Positions 1 to 15,000 are shown, counted from the first letter of the stretch. The stretch is 64,000 nucleotides of DNA from Hypomyces perniciosus (GCA_008477525.1 SPDT01000004.1:372001-436000); one strand, 5' to 3'. Notes: a model not told the origin generated them from the letters alone. Program-made: numbers and translations.

Positions 1-1043
1 CACGGGCTTTATGATTCCAATAGAATACTAGGACAAGTATTATCGCTAGATATAAATATCCTGGTATTGTATATGTTCACCTTCTATTATAAAATGTATA
101 TAGTTGATTCGATGTTGAAAGAGCCTCCAGTGTAAGCCGGTGAGGCTGAACAGCGACATATAACGACGCTATAGATTCCTTTCAACCAGATAGCTAATTG
201 ATGATATTTAACTCCCACTCGATAGCACACTTTTCCGAACATCATGTTACTAATATTGCTTCCAAAGATGCGTTAGCCCCGTTTACTTTCTTCTTCCCCA
301 AGGTTTAATATCCCCTGAGTCGTAACATTCACAATAATTGAGAGGTCGACGAGAATCTGGGACATAATCTTTGACTATCCGCCTCACTAACTCTCGGTCA
401 CCAAGTGTCGTGGCTTCTGCCCTAGTAATGCGAAAAATCCCTAGCCCATTATTACTAGTCGGATAATCCTGGTTTGAGCCGTATTTCTCGATGTTCAAGA
501 CATCTTCGGTCAATGTTTTTGAACCAGGGGGTTATTTAGGTTCAGCATTTTCCTAGGCGGAAGATACTCGTAAGTTAAAACCAGCTCTTCAATTAAGGGT
601 TATTACCTCATCTAATATTGTTGGAAACTGCGTATAGATCTTTGTGCACTTGACCTGAACAGCTTGTGGTAAGACTCTGCAACACTTCTTAGACAAGGGG
701 AACTCTCCTCGAGATAGATCCCAAGAATGTCAAGTACCTTCAAACCATTAATACGGCCGTATTCGTAGTGTGTCTAAACGATGGCGCGGCCAAATAAAGC
801 AAATTTATTGGGCTTTTAATCTATATCTTAAGAAAATTTCTATACTGGCTGCAAGTGTCCAAGTGGAGCATTTATAGAAAAGGACTGGGAATTCTAGTAT
901 ACAGACAAAGGCTCACCACCAGATAGTAAGCCAAAATCTTCATCATAGCATGTCGCTTCGTCATTCTGATACATTTCTCAGATAACCGCTAAATTCCATG
1001 TTTTTTCCATGTTTTTCCGGTTCACCAGTCGATCTTTGAATTG
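1..1043. other. Left edge, no gene recognised
   Basis: No known family is recognisable here. A 76-codon open frame on the minus strand (513 to 283) has mixed amino-acid composition and ends just before a GT that could be a splice donor, with a CTAAC-like string and an AG within 40 bases. It could be one exon or a fragment of an unknown gene. It is not supported well enough to call as a CDS. Confidence 0.4.
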
Positions 1044-3072
1044 TCAGTTTAACCAGCTGGGATCATCCACGAGCCATTGTTGTAACAATTCATCTGCATC
1101 AGGGAAGATTGGTTGCGACATGTCAATTGTTGCCATGAACGGTGACGAGTAATCCAAAGGCAACTCTGTGGTCGACAGTTCCGGATTCCCATTCTACATC
1201 TGTGACCTTCTCGTGATAGAGATGGTTCCAGAATAAGGAATCGTAAAATTGAAATGATCGCCGCCATGATCCCGTGGGTCTTCAATCACTCTGCGGAGAA
1301 TGCTCAACACGTTGGAGGCCTGCGCTGCAACAACATTGCGAAAGCGCCCATTGGATTCATCCAGCATCTTGATCAAGTCATTGATCAAAGCCCAGTCCGT
1401 CTCTTTTTGACATTCCAGATTTTCCTCCTCAAACGTCGGATTGGGCAGAGACAGGTTGAAGAGGAGAATCGCAGCCGTGGTAGATGCTTGGAAATTTGTC
1501 AAGCGACACAAAAACATTCCAAAGCTTGTCCGGATTAAGAGATATTGCTTGAGAAGCCCTCGTGCTGCATTCAAGCATGAAAACCGGCTGTATTCATATT
1601 TCCGCTGGGCTGTTGAATCAAGCATAAATAGTAGGTGAAGCGCTACCGAACGAAAGTTGATGGTGCCATAGCTGAATATTAAGGCGGCTGTAAACTTTGG
1701 CCAACGCTTCTGCCTCCATGTCGTCAGCTTTATCCATATTCTGCCACCAAGGTTGTGGCATAGATTGTGCCAGTGTCTCGAGTGCATTGTCTATGCTCTG
1801 CACGGCAACGAAGGCTAATGATGTGGAAGAGTGCCCTCTGTCGATTATTCGTGCTGCAATCCGATCGAGCTCTTTCAGATACAGTATGTCTTGCTGGCTC
1901 TCGTCTAAATCCCTTTCCATTATACAAAAATTAGAGGTTTTGTCCCTTTCCATGGCACCGTATGGAAAACCCAAGATCAAGGCGAGGTGACGATCGGAAT
2001 GAATAATATGGTACCACGACCCTGAGTGCTGATTTTGACGACTTTCAGATACATCTCTCAAGGATTCGTCTCTGTGAGCATGTAGAGCCATTGGTTGGGC
2101 AATGGCCAAAGCCCTTCAATTGCTAAGCCATGCACGTCGGGGTTTTCCCGTGTTGATGAAAAAGATGGTCTGGAGGAACAGGCACTCGATGCCTTCTGGG
2201 GTGGCAACAAGCTCATCATCAGATGTGACCAATGCGCATACCGTCGCCGTGAAAGATTCGGCGAGTTCATCGACAGAACGGGTTAAAGGCCCTAATGTTG
2301 TAAAGTCGAATCCCACCGGGAGCTGTTGAAGACAAATAACCACGCACATTAAGGCCCTCGCAATCGCCGTTGAATGACTGAGAGACAAAGACTCAAACGG
2401 CATTATTTTGATGAGCGAGAATCCACCAGGTCGTTGGAATGACGGAAGAGCTCGTAAAAGTCGATTAATCCAGGGAGAGCTTTCTTTATCAAGAACTTCA
2501 ATCGCTTTTCGAGGCGGTACCATCGTCAATAGTAAACGGGACGCCTTTTCCATTTTGGAACCCTGTCCAGAATTATTCCAATCAGTCATTTCCCTCAGCC
2601 CCTGGGTACCATTGGCCGGCATCGAATTATCCTTTCTACTCAGCTCTGGTTGAAACTGTAAACAGTCAGTTTTTGGCCGCAAAATGCAAGAATATGCTTG
2701 AAATCATCACACACCGATGCATTTTCAAAAATGGAGGCCACAACATCATGAGACGGGTGGGCCGACGTTACCAACGCAGGGTCAACAACGTCATTTCCAA
2801 TGTTGTCTGTCCTTGGCGGTTGTGCTTCTTGTATAGTCTAATTTCTCAGACTCTAGTCCCTCCCCAGATTCTACCTTGTCGAGTAAACGTTCTAACAAGG
2901 ACTCGACGCGCCCCATTCTCTCTTCCAAGGTCCGATTCTCAGCGTTGCCGTTAGCATCTGGGTATTGTTGGCTAATGCAGTTTGACTCATGTGTCAGACA
3001 CCAATTGCAAATTTCGGTATTATTAGAGCCGAAGATGCATCTGATTTTGCGGCGTTTACCTGGATTTCGTCA
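1044..3072 (-). pseudogene. Broken Zn2Cys6 fungal transcription factor
   Basis: Read on the minus strand this is a degraded Zn(II)2Cys6 regulator. The second half of the zinc cluster is visible near 3,055-2,990 (RRKIRC, then spaced Cys residues), followed by an acidic, coiled-coil-like stretch. The middle region contains TGKPRRAW then RALAIAQ, typical of the fungal-specific transcription factor domain. The C-terminal part includes KYEYSRFSCLNAARGLL and a tail ending LVDDPSWLN at 1,044. The frame is broken by TGA at 2,118-2,116 (where CGA, Arg, is expected), TAG at 1,196-1,194 (CAG, Gln, expected), a one-base shift near 1,650, another break between 2,620 and 2,800 (possibly an intron), and TGA at 3,072-3,070 in the zinc cluster. 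The sequence on both sides of the TGA and TAG stays in the same reading frame, so they are point lesions. The 5' end runs straight into the AT-rich block, so the promoter and N-terminus are lost or unreadable. No function should be assumed. Confidence 0.8.
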
Positions 3073-3099
3073 CGATGAGCATGCGGATTATCATTTAAA

Positions 3100-6028
3100 G
3101 GTATTTTCTACTATAGCAGTATATAAAGAAATTGTAAAAAGCTATAAAAAATAATATTTATACTGCTATAAAGCTGATTTATCTTTATAATATATTTATA
3201 AAGGTATTTTTATTAAGCTTTAATAGTTAATATATTTTATATTCCTACTTTTATATATTTTCTGCTAGGTTTATTTAAGTTAATTTTATATATTAGGCAA
3301 ATAGGTCTTTATAAAATTAAATAAATAATATCGCGGCAGATATTTAAATATTTATTAAGTTAGGTCGCTTATATAGCATTACTGCTATAGGCTTATTAGG
3401 TATTAATATATTTAATTTAGGGAGTTAGATTAAATTATATTAGTATAAATATTAATAGTTACTGGCTATAAGTATTATTAAAACTAGTATTAAAGGCTTA
3501 TTCAATATTATTTATACTTTAATTTTTAATCTTATATAGTTATTAAGTTAATAAATATAATAATAATTTCATTTTAATATTAATATAAAGTTAATATATT
3601 AATCCCTTTCTTCCTATTAAAGTATTATTTTTTTTAATATATTTTTAATATAAGGTTAAAACCTAACTTTCTTTTTAACCTTCTTTTTTATCCCTTTTAA
3701 TATATTATTTTATTTTTTGCTAGTAATATATAGTATTAATTTTAAAGGTTTATTTAATATATTAATATTATATAAAATTGTTATTAAACTAAAAATTATT
3801 AATGCAGTATAGGTTTAAAAGCAATAATTTATTCAATAATATTATAAATTGAAGGTAACTGTTAATATAGGCTAATTAATAGTAAAATTATATTATTATA
3901 GCTATAGTATTTTAAAAATAAAGGGATTTTAATTGAAACGATTAATGATAAAAAATATATAGAGCTTTTTATATTCCCTTTTTTTATATTTAAGATTATA
4001 TAATTAATAAACTATACTGCTGCTTTACTATTATCTAAAATAAGGCTTTTTAATTTAAGCAGTTATATTATTAAAATTTAAGACTTTTAAACAAAATACT
4101 AGTTTATAAATTCTTATATTAAATAGCTATTATTAATAAAAGTTAATATAGTTATTAGTAAATATATAAAAAATAAGATAATATAAATAAATAGTAATTT
4201 ACTATTTATACTATTTAAAATTAATAGTTTATTATTAATAATAATTTATTATATTTATAAAGGCATTAAGTTTATAGGCTATTTTAATATTCTGTTATAT
4301 ATTTTAATATAATATTTTTAAAAAGCTACTCTTTTCTTTACCTTTTTATATTAAAGGTTATATCTTTATAAGCAAATATATTACTAAAGGTAACTAATCC
4401 TTAAATAAAGCTAGTCTTATTAATATAGTATAGGAATAAGTTTTTATAGTATAATAGGTTTCTTTAGGCTAGGAAATACTAGTATTGCAGGAACTAGGGA
4501 ATAGGAATTTATAATATTAGTATACCTTTTCCCTAGTTTAAAATATATGCTTTACTTTAAAGCGCTATAGTATTATTGCTTTAATATATTCTGTATTTTA
4601 AAAAGCTGCTACTATATCTTTATAAGGTTTAAAGTCTTATAGTATTAACTTTCTGCTTTTTTATATAATTATTAATTATATATTAGCCGCTATAATAATA
4701 GTATAAATTATAAAGTTATTAGTATTTTCTATATTATAAGGTAAAAGATATAGCATTTAACTGTACAAAATTGCCTATATTTCTTTTCTTTAAAGGGTTT
4801 AATTTATTTTAAAGTAAGGCTTATTAAAAGTATAATTGCTGTTTACCTTTTTAAACTTGCAGTTGCCTTTAAGTTTCGTATAATAGGCCTGCTCTTTAAA
4901 GTTATTATAAACTTTTTAACTAAAAGTTCTTTAAATAGATTAATTATCTTTACTTATAGGCTTATTACTTTTATTAATAAAGGCAGCAGTTATTGTTTTA
5001 AATATTTTAAAGTAAAAGGCATTAACCTTTTAAATATTAGTTTTACTAGTTTAGGCTATTAGTTTATACCATTTAATAATAATGTTTTAAAATAGTTTAT
5101 TTATTATATAATAAATATTAAACTTTTAAGCAGTAGATTATAAAAGGTTAAAAGTTTTATACTATAAGTCTAAGAATTTAATAAAAGTTTGATTATTTTT
5201 TTTTTTTTATATTATATTATTATCTTTTTGTATTAGAATATAGTTAAATGCCTTTTATATTAAATTATAAGTATTATTATTTCATTAACTGTTAATATAA
5301 AAGATATATTTATAAAAAGTATTTAAGTATTTAATATTAATTATAATATTATATAATATAATAAAACGCTAGTTTATATACTTTTATTAATAGGTTTTTA
5401 TATCTTTATTTTTACTATTAAATTTATTTTTAAAGTTATTAGTTTAATATTTTAAAATATTATTACTTTTAGCTTTAATAACTTTATTAATTATATTACT
5501 TTAACTTTAAACTTTATATTAAGTAAGCTTTAAGTTTTTAATAATAATAGTATTTTTAGACTTTTTTTATTTTAAAGTCATATTAAAATTATACGTTTAA
5601 TTCTAAAAGTAATTAAAAATAATATTAAAAAACTATTTAAGTTTTAATGCTTAAAGCAATAAAATTAAATTATGATTATTATGATAAGCTTTTAAAATAA
5701 TATAAATATAAACCTAGTTATAGAAGTAATTAATAAGTTTTACTTTTTAATTAAAGTCGCCTTTTATACCTTTTATTCTTACTTGAATATTTTTAAGTTA
5801 AATATAGGCTAAGGAATTAAATATAGGCTGAAAAATTAAATTAAAGTATATTCTTTACTGCAGGAATATAGGCTTTTAAGCTTAAAGTTTTACTATAGTC
5901 GGTAATTAGTGAATTTCTTGTAAAATATAAGGCTCTTTATAGTATTGCAATTAAGCTATTAGCGACTTTATTAATCTTTTTAGGCAGGGTTAAAGGCTAA
6001 AAGTAATAGTATAGTTATTATAAAAAGG
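3100..6028. other. Extreme AT-rich stretch, nothing recognised
   Basis: This is heavily TA-biased sequence with no readable domain or clear LTR boundary. It is presumably old, RIP-saturated transposon remains, by analogy with its surroundings. It separates the broken regulator gene from the first recognisable LTR. Confidence 0.6.
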
Positions 6029-6197
6029 CATAAACTATTATAGTATATAGAATAGCAGGTTAAAGTAATATTTTTATTATACCTTAAATAAGGCAAAAAG
6101 CTATAAAAATATAGTTTAAAGGTATAGGACCAGGTTATTACGTGAGGACGCACGTAATGCTGATAAGTTATTAAAGGGCAGGTTTAGTGCTGTAATA
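6029..6197 (-). repeat. LTR of about 169 bp, 3' end of the minus-strand gypsy
   Basis: It aligns with 11,846-12,024, with the C-to-T change TGTTACAGC to TATTACAGC at its start. The lower boundary was judged from where similarity to the other copies fades. Confidence 0.6.
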
Positions 6198-9100
6198 CGC
6201 GAATTGCTATATTGCTTATATAAATTGAAATTTTAGGTAATTTATTTTAATACTTTTAATATAAAGGTAAATAAAGCGAATTATATCGTTTTTAGTATTA
6301 GCGATATATAGTTTAGTTATATGCTTTAGTATAGTATAGTCTTTTATTAATTATTATATAATAGTATAGTATTTTTATTTAATAAAGTAATAGAATTTAT
6401 TTTCTTATAATAATTTAAAAGCGCTTTAAATTCCTATTTCTTTTATACTTTATTTATATTATTTTCTTTTTTTAATACTTTACCTGAAATATTTTTTAAT
6501 TTACCTTCATTAATTATTTTTTATTTAAAGTGCAGTAAAGTAGCTGTTTTAAATTATAAAAAGGAGTTATATGAAATTACAAAAATCTTCATACTTTTTA
6601 ATAAGCTAATAGTATAGGTTTATAAATATACTTTTATTATTATATAAAGTCTTATTTATTTATTATTTAACTCTTTTACTAGTTAATTAATCTTTATATT
6701 TTATATATTAATAAAGACGTTTTATTTAATTACATACATTAATAATGCCTCTTTATATATATATATATTTATATTCTTCTTTTAAAGCTTTCATAAAGGC
6801 TTTTAGCTATATAATAATATATTTCAATTACTTAATAATAGTATTAATGCAAAAAAACTCTTTCTTTTTATTATAAAAAGGTTCAGTAAATAACGCTATA
6901 AAAGCTTTATTTTTAAGTAAAGGTTAAAACTATCATTAATAAAAAATAGTAATATATTAATAGTTTTAAATATTATATTATTTATCATAAATTTAAGTAA
7001 TAAAAGCTAGTAAATTTAATTATTTTAATAAAAGTTAATAAAAGTTTATAGGTATTATTTTATATTTGGATTAGCTTTTTAAATTTAACACTTAGTTTAA
7101 AGTAAAAGGTTAATAATTATTTTAATATAAATTTTAATTACTTTAAAAGTTATTTTTAAAATTTAAATATGAATTATAGATTATAGTTTAATATAATATT
7201 ATTAGGCATACTATAAAGGCAGTAAATCCTATTAATAAATATGTTAATTAACTGTTTTATTAGTAGTAAAGTAATAAATATAAAATAATATATTTTTATA
7301 AAGTGGTGAACTTTTATTAATAAATATTTATAAATAATATTAAAGTAGCGGGACTTAGGCAGTAGTGTAATATAATTAATAGAAATACTTAATAATATAT
7401 AAAATAGGATTAATAGTAGTTAAAGGAAGCTTTATAGTAAATATTATAAGGCTTTTATTTTAAGATATAGTTTATAGGCTTATATAAATGCTTTAATATC
7501 TTTTGAAATTTATAACTATTAATATATTTAATTAATAAAGTTTAGAGTTTTAAATTTATTTAAATATTTAACTAGGCTATTTAAATAGTTTTTAAATAAG
7601 ACTTATATATAAAGTTTATTATTAAAAAGAATAAAAAGTTACTTTTAATAGTAAATTTTATTATTCATTATTTAATAGTTATTTATTGCAATTTAAAGTT
7701 TTTTATAAAGCTATTTTAGCGATTAGCAGGTATTAAAGTTTTAAAGTATAGTTATTATTTCTGTTATTATAGCATTTTATTTATATATTACTATAATTAA
7801 ATTATTAATTAATTTATTTTTTATCGGTATTATTATAGTTATATTTTTAAGTATTATATATTACAGAAAAAAATATAATAAAGCGAAAAATACCTTTTTT
7901 ATTATATTATATTAAAATACTACTTAATATTTAATTAAAGGTATTAGTTTTAAGGACTATTTATTTATTATAGTTAAAAACGGTTAAGATTAAAGCTGAT
8001 TTAAAGGTATATTTTATTAAGTTAAAGGCTTTTTATTATTTCCCTTTTTTAATATATAATTAATCCTTTTTTCAAAGTTTATTTAATAGTGCAGCTATTT
8101 TAAAGTATTTTTTAAATAAAATAATAATAAAAGTTTATAAAGTCAAAGAATTGTTATAAGTCTTTTATATTCCTAGGTAATTATTAATTCAATATAGCCT
8201 TAACCTTTTTAAAATCTATTTTTAATCCCTTTAAAGTAATAATTAAATTAAGGTATTTTATTTTTATTGTTTTAAATTTATATTTAGTAATATTAATTTA
8301 AAGGCCAGTATTTTAAAGGTAAGCTATAATTTTATATATATATTTTTAATGTTCTTTTTAGTTTAATAAATATATAAAGATATTATTAAAGTATATTATA
8401 TAAATATAGTTAAAGAGGTTATTAAGAGTATAGTTAATATAATATTAGAATATAGTAAATGTATTATAAACGCTAACAGGTATAATTCATATTTTAAAGA
8501 GGCTAAACCTTATAATAAATGCTGTTTTATATATATATATATATATATTAAGCGATATAAAGGTTATTAAATGTAGTAATAATATGAAGTTTTATATATA
8601 ATTTTATATAATTTAGAGTATTAAAGGTTTTTTAAATTAATAGTAATAGGTATTAATTTTTAATACTAATATTATTTAACTTTTAGTAGTTTTAATAGAT
8701 ATAGATACTGCCTTTGAATTTTGCAGCTAAAAGGAGGGAAGTAGTGTATTATATTTATAATTTGCAGATAAATCCTTTTATTAAGTTATTATTTAATTAT
8801 TTTTTTATTACCTGCAGTTTATTAAATCAGAATAGTTTATTCTTTTAATATAGTGGGTCTTTTTTTAAATTGTATGTTAATTTAATAGTTTTAGGCTTAT
8901 TATAAAAGAAATTTATTTCTTATTTTTAGTAAAAAGGTATTATATAAGTTATATAGTTAAAATAGTAGTTTTTTTAAAATATTTAGTTTATTAAACTTAA
9001 GTTTTTTTACTATAAATTTTTTAATATTAATAGCTATAATTTCTTTTAGTTATATTAAAGAATAGTATATATTAATAAAGTTATATATCTTTTTAAATAA

Positions 9101-11845
9101 TATTATTTTTATTTTAACATAGTCTGTTTATTTTATAAATATTTATTAAAAATATATTTAAGAGTTTTAGTAAAATAATAGGTATTGGTGTTTTTAATTT
9201 TGATAGTTTAATTAATCTTTTTTTAGGTTACTTTTATTATATAAATATATAGTTAATAATACAAAGTAATAGTAATAGCTTTAATAGAGGTTTTCTTTTT
9301 TATTATCAATTATAGATTATAAAGGTAGGCAGTAATTTTATATATATTTAATTTAAGATTATTCATACCTCTATTTCTTTATTATTAGTTTTATTATATT
9401 TATAGGTTATATAGTAATTTTAGTTTAGTATTAAGGTTTATTGAATATATAGTTTAAGGGCTTTTTTTAATTAGGCTATAGATTATTTCTTTTAAAGTAT
9501 TTTCGATTAATAGTTATTAATATAGTATAGTTTTGTATTTAATTAAATTAAACTTTACTTGATTTAAAGCATTTTTAATTATAAATTACTAGTAATATAT
9601 ATTCTTTATATTAGCTTTAATAAGGTTGTTTTGATTTTAATTACTATTAAGATTTATATAAAGTTAGCTATACTTTTTAACAAATAATAGTTATAATAGT
9701 AATAGGATTTAAAGGAAATAGTTAACTCCTCCTAGTTAATATTAAAGTTATATTTTTTTAGCTATAAAAAGCTCAAGATTATAAATATATTATTAGGGAT
9801 ATTTATAATAAAGAAAGGTAGAGTATTTTATAAAGGCTAATTATAGTTTATATAATAAAGAAGTTTAAAATTTTGTTAATTATATTTTTGTTAGTAAATA
9901 GAAGGTTTTTAGTAAATAGTAATTATTAAATAATAATATTAAATTATTTAATAAAAGCGCAGCTAGTGATAGCTTAAAGTATATAACTGCTATTTATGAA
10001 AGCTTTTATATTAATATAGATATTATATATAATAAATAGTATAGTTTATAGTAAAAGGGACTTACTATTTATTTATTTAAATTTAACGGGTTTTTAATTA
10101 AAAAGATAGCAGTAAATCTATTTTAAAATAATAGTTTTATTTATAGGTAACCTTCATTTATAACTTTCAATAAAGGTTAATCTTTTTTTTAGTTTATAAA
10201 TTAAATTTAGGTTTTTAATAAGTAAAGCTAGTTAAATTAAAGTAGATAAAAAGTTAATAAAGCAGTATTATTATTATTATTTTTATTAATGTTTAAAGAA
10301 AGTATATTATTTAAGGCTTAGATTTATAGGTTATTTAAATATTATCAGGAATATTAATGCACTATTAGGGTTTAATTATTATACTTTACTAGGCTATTTT
10401 ATTATTAACTTTAAAATACTATTAAATTCAAGTATAGTTAATATAATTAAATTTAGCGATTTTAATTTTATCTTTAGTATACATTTCTTTAATATATATT
10501 AAATTGCTTTTTTTATTATTTTTATTAAAGCTATAGTTTACCTTTTTATAGTAAAAGTAAAGTCTTTTAGCAATATATTCTTTATAAAAGATATAAAGGT
10601 AAGGTAATAGGGTATATATAGTATTTAGCTATATTAGGTTACTGGCTAGTATTAAGGCAGTAGTTTAGTTATTTTATTAATATTAATAATATTACTATTA
10701 ATATTAATACTATTATTCTTAATAGCTTTATTAATATTAGTTTATTTAAGCAGTATAAAAGGTATTATAATAAGCGCCCTTTTAAAGCTCATTATAAATA
10801 ATTTAATAAAGTTAATATTATTTAATAAAATTAAATTTATTTAGTTTAATTATTTAAGTCTTTATAATATTACTAAATTTTTCAAAGGATTTTATCTTTA
10901 AAGCCTTTATTATTAATTTGGTGGTTTTACTGTATTTATTATTTAATATCAATAACTGTATTATAAAGTTTTAAAAAGGCTTATTTAATATTTATAAGTT
11001 ATTAAAGGATTATAATGCCTTTTCAAATAAGTTATTTATTTTATATTATTTATTAAAATTGATAAAAAATATTATATTAATCTTTTAATATTATTTATTA
11101 AAGTTATTAAAACCTTTAATAACAATGTTAAAAAGCTTTTATTATAGTTAATATATAGCTCCTTTTAAAAGATTTATAATATATAAAATTCTTTTAAATT
11201 TAATTAAAAAGATTAATTAATTACCTATAAAAGTAATATTAATTTAAAAATATTAATTAATATATTTTTATTAATATTTAATAATATCTGTTTATTTACT
11301 ATTAAATTACTTAAAGTCTTTAATTTAATAGTAGTTAAATAAATTATTATTTTTAAGGCTTAATAGTAAAGTAATATTTAAAGCTTTAATTTAAACTTTA
11401 ATTTATACTGTAAGGTTGTAATTTTTAATTGCCTGCTTTAAGCGTTTTTATTTAAAGGTTTATTTTTATATTTTTTATTAAATTTAGCTTTTTTTAGTAT
11501 TTAGTTAAAAAGATAAAATTAATAATAAATGTTATTATTTGTAATAATTATATTTATTAAATATATATAATTACTATTAATATTATACTTTTATAAAGTT
11601 TTAAAAAGAAACAAGAAAAGTATTAGCATTATAGCTAATATTATAATTTATTAAGTTAAATTAAGCTATAAAGTAATGTTTAGGGTATTTAGATTTATTT
11701 TATTTATAATTAGTTTTTTATAAATATAAGGTTTAAAGGGTAAAGGCTAGGTTATAAAGGTATTATTATAGGTTTAAAAATAAAGGGGCAATTTGTAATT
11801 AGTTAATTATACACTTTATAATAGTATAGTTAAATTAAAGTATAA

Positions 11846-12024
11846 TATAAACTATTATAGTATAGAAAGGCAGGTCAAAGTAAATATTGTTATTATATTA
11901 TAGAGAGTAAGAAAGCCTTAAAGCTTTATAGAAAGCTATAGCTAGGAACGCGTTTGGGCCTGGTTATATGACTGGAGCTTATATAATAGGGCGTTAAGAT
12001 TATGTTATGGTTGGTGCTGTAACA
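11846..12024 (-). repeat. LTR of about 179 bp, 5' end of the minus-strand gypsy
   Basis: Related copies lie at 6,029-6,197 in the same orientation and at 23,019-23,196 in the opposite orientation. On the minus strand it starts TGTTACAGC and ends near TTTATA (TTTACA expected before RIP). The lower boundary is approximate. Confidence 0.65.
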
Positions 12025-15000
12025 GTGACACTAGTTAGGAAAATAACCTCAATACTGTCTTTTTTATTTTAAATTCTAAAAATAAGAGACTAGATAAAGA
12101 GATATATAAAAAGTGCAGTAAAACCCTTTTTAAACAAAAGAATTATAGGAATATATTAGTAAAAAGGGATATAATATAGTATAGAAAGTATAGGCAGTAT
12201 ATTAAATGTTATAGATACTTAGCCTAGTTATTAAAGCAAAACCTATTTATATATAAGCTAGTCTAAATAGACTAGTAATTTATATATATATTAAGATAAA
12301 TATATATAAATATACTAAACTAAAAGAAATAAAGTTAATTTAGATTAACTTTAAACCAATTAGATTAATAATTAAAAAAGAAATATTACCTTTTTTATTA
12401 ATATTAAGATTAATTGCTTAAAAACTATTAAATTAAGCAGTATTAGAGAATTGTAGGCGAAGGGATAGGCTAAATGTATAGCATTGATTCCTAGATGTAT
12501 CTTTAAAATTCTATGTATTACAAAAATATAAATAGTAGTATAGGTTATACAATATATTATAGTTAAAGTATTATTTAGCTAAGAATTTAATATCCTATAT
12601 AGTATAACTGTTTTAAGCTCCTGCAGCTATATATTAATTGCAGGATATAATAGCGTATAAGTCCTAGTAAATATTATAAATAAAAGGCTTAAAATTAAAA
12701 GAAAAGTAAAATATAAAGAAGATATTATAGTAAATCTATAAAACCCTATATTTATCTTTACTACTATTAAAATACTACTTAATAAAAAGGATTTACTTTA
12801 TATTTTAGCCTTGTAATTATTTATAGCTAAAGTATATTAAAACCCTTTATATATTTTAAAAATAAATACTAAAAATACTTCAAAAGTAATATATATAGGA
12901 TAGATAGTAAGAATATTAATTGATCTTAATACTAATATAGCTTAAAAGTATTTAACCTATAGCGTATAAAAGGAGAATAAAGGTTTTCTACTATTAACTA
13001 TATTATTAAAAAAGGGAGGTAAATTAAAGTGCCTTTAAAAGCCTTTAAATAAATAAAAGGAAGCTGAACATTTACTATAAAAAAGGCTATAAAGCTATAT
13101 TTAAAGCTAAAGATAAATATACTAAGCAATATATTAAAAATATAAATTAAAGATAGGTTATATATTTATATAAAAGATAAAAAGCTAGGCTATTAAATGA
13201 AAAGCCTAATAGAGGCGCTTTTTAGCTTATAAAAAGACATTAAAGAAATTAAGATAAATCTTATTAAATATATAAAGGTCTAGTTAGTTAATAATTAATA
13301 AAATAATAAAATTTCCTTATAACTTTACCTTTTAGGTAAAAAAGATAAAAATTTACTAAATATAACTTTTAATATACTTTATACTTAAAATTATATAAAA
13401 TAAGTAATTAAACTAATACCCTTTCCTAGCCTAGTATTTACAGTTTGAAAAGTAATTAATAATAGCGAGAAAGAAAGAATTATAATTAATTTAAAAGTAT
13501 TAAATAGTATTATTATTTTAGATACATATTTAATATTAAAGTAATAAAATATTATTATCAAATTAAAGGGGAAATAATATATGAATATAATTGATATAAA
13601 GTCCTTTTTCTATTAATTCCCTATAAAGCTTAAATATTGGAACTAGTTTATAGTAATAAGCTATAAGGGTATAGAAAAGTTTAAGGTTACTTTAATAGGA
13701 TTTAGGAACTTTTTAGCCTAGATATAAAAGTTTATAGATAAAACCCTTTAGCTTTATTAGGATTTTGCGGCGGCCTTTATTAATAATATTATAATATATT
13801 TTAATACTATAGAAAACTATTTAATATATTTAGAAAAGATATTTTAATTATTTTTAAAAAAATATTTTATGATCTTTAAGAAGATTATTTCTAGTCTATT
13901 TATTAATATAACATTTTAGATTTTTAATAAATAAAATAAAATTAATAAATAGTAAAGAAAAAGTAGTAGTACTTTAAAGAATAAAATTTCTAGCTATTTT
14001 ATAAAAGTTAAAAATTTAGATTATTATAGTTAAATAGCTTTACTATTTAATTCTTTAATTTGCAATAAAAATTAAACTATTGTAAAATAAGAAAAAATAG
14101 TTATTTTTAGATGTAAAGAATAAAGATAGACCTTTTAAAGGAAAGGTAAAGAAAAACTTTACATAAAGGATAGACTTTACTTTAATTAATATAGAAATAA
14201 CAGTTTTTTAGGATATAATTAAAGTATTAATGGATATAGGAATATAATATTACTTTCATTTAAATAGAACTCTGTTTATTTAGCTTAATATATGAAAAGA
14301 AAAAGGTATTAAAGTAATAGCTTTGGACTTAAAAAAGGGATTTTAATAAGACTTTAATATGTAAATTTCTGCTTTAATAGTAAAATTTATTTTATTTTTA
14401 AATTAAATATTAAAAAGAGGTAAACTATAATACTAGCTTATAGAATTTAAAGTAGTAAGATTTATTTAAATAATTAAAAAACCTAAACTATAATTAATTC
14501 TATTAAAGCAGGATTAATAATAGTTTTAATTAACTATACTATGACCTATAATATTATATAATAAAAGACATTATTTATTAAAAGTATATAGGCGAATAAC
14601 TGCCTTATTATTGCATTATAATAGCTTAGCTAATTTAACCTAAAAGTATATTATATTTTCAAGACAGTAAATTTAATTACTAATATAATAATATAGCTTT
14701 TAGTGGACTAAAGCCATAGATAAGATTTTACTGATAACGTTAGAGAACTAGACTAGGTATAAAAGGATAAAGCGCTAAATAAATATATAGATACCTTTAT
14801 TAAAGTAAATATTATACTGCAGTTAAGAATAAAGATATAAGTATTATATATAGTAGATTTAAAATAAAAGTTTATTATTAAATAGTTAAATAAAAAAAGG
14901 GAAAAAGAAAGTGTACCTTTTATTTATATTAATAGTATACTATACCTTTTAAAACCTAATAGGCGATAATAGCTATATATTCTATAAAACTATATTAATA

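Larger units (their letters stand above)
6029..12024 (-). mobile_element. Degraded Ty3/gypsy-like element, minus strand
   Basis: Two similar LTR-like ends in direct orientation lie at about 6,029-6,197 and 11,846-12,024. Read on the minus strand the LTR begins TGTTACAGC at 12,024. On that strand a reverse-transcriptase active-site string reads YFNNIFIY near 8,370 (YFDDI expected), and sequence at 6,950-7,500 is the inverted counterpart of a gypsy integrase C-terminal region at 16,300-16,950. This gives the order LTR, RT, integrase, LTR on the minus strand. No matching target-site duplication is seen (aaagg versus gtgac). Every frame is full of stops. Confidence 0.65.

Noticed and set aside
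1618..1740. A 54-base intron joining the two frames of the left regulator gene near 1,650
   Set aside because: The supposed intron encodes the family-typical LWHHQL segment, so a frameshift is the better explanation.
8525..8556. TA-dinucleotide runs and short repeats as possible CRISPR-like or satellite arrays
   Set aside because: They are plain low-complexity AT sequence within RIP-degraded DNA, with no regular spacer pattern.
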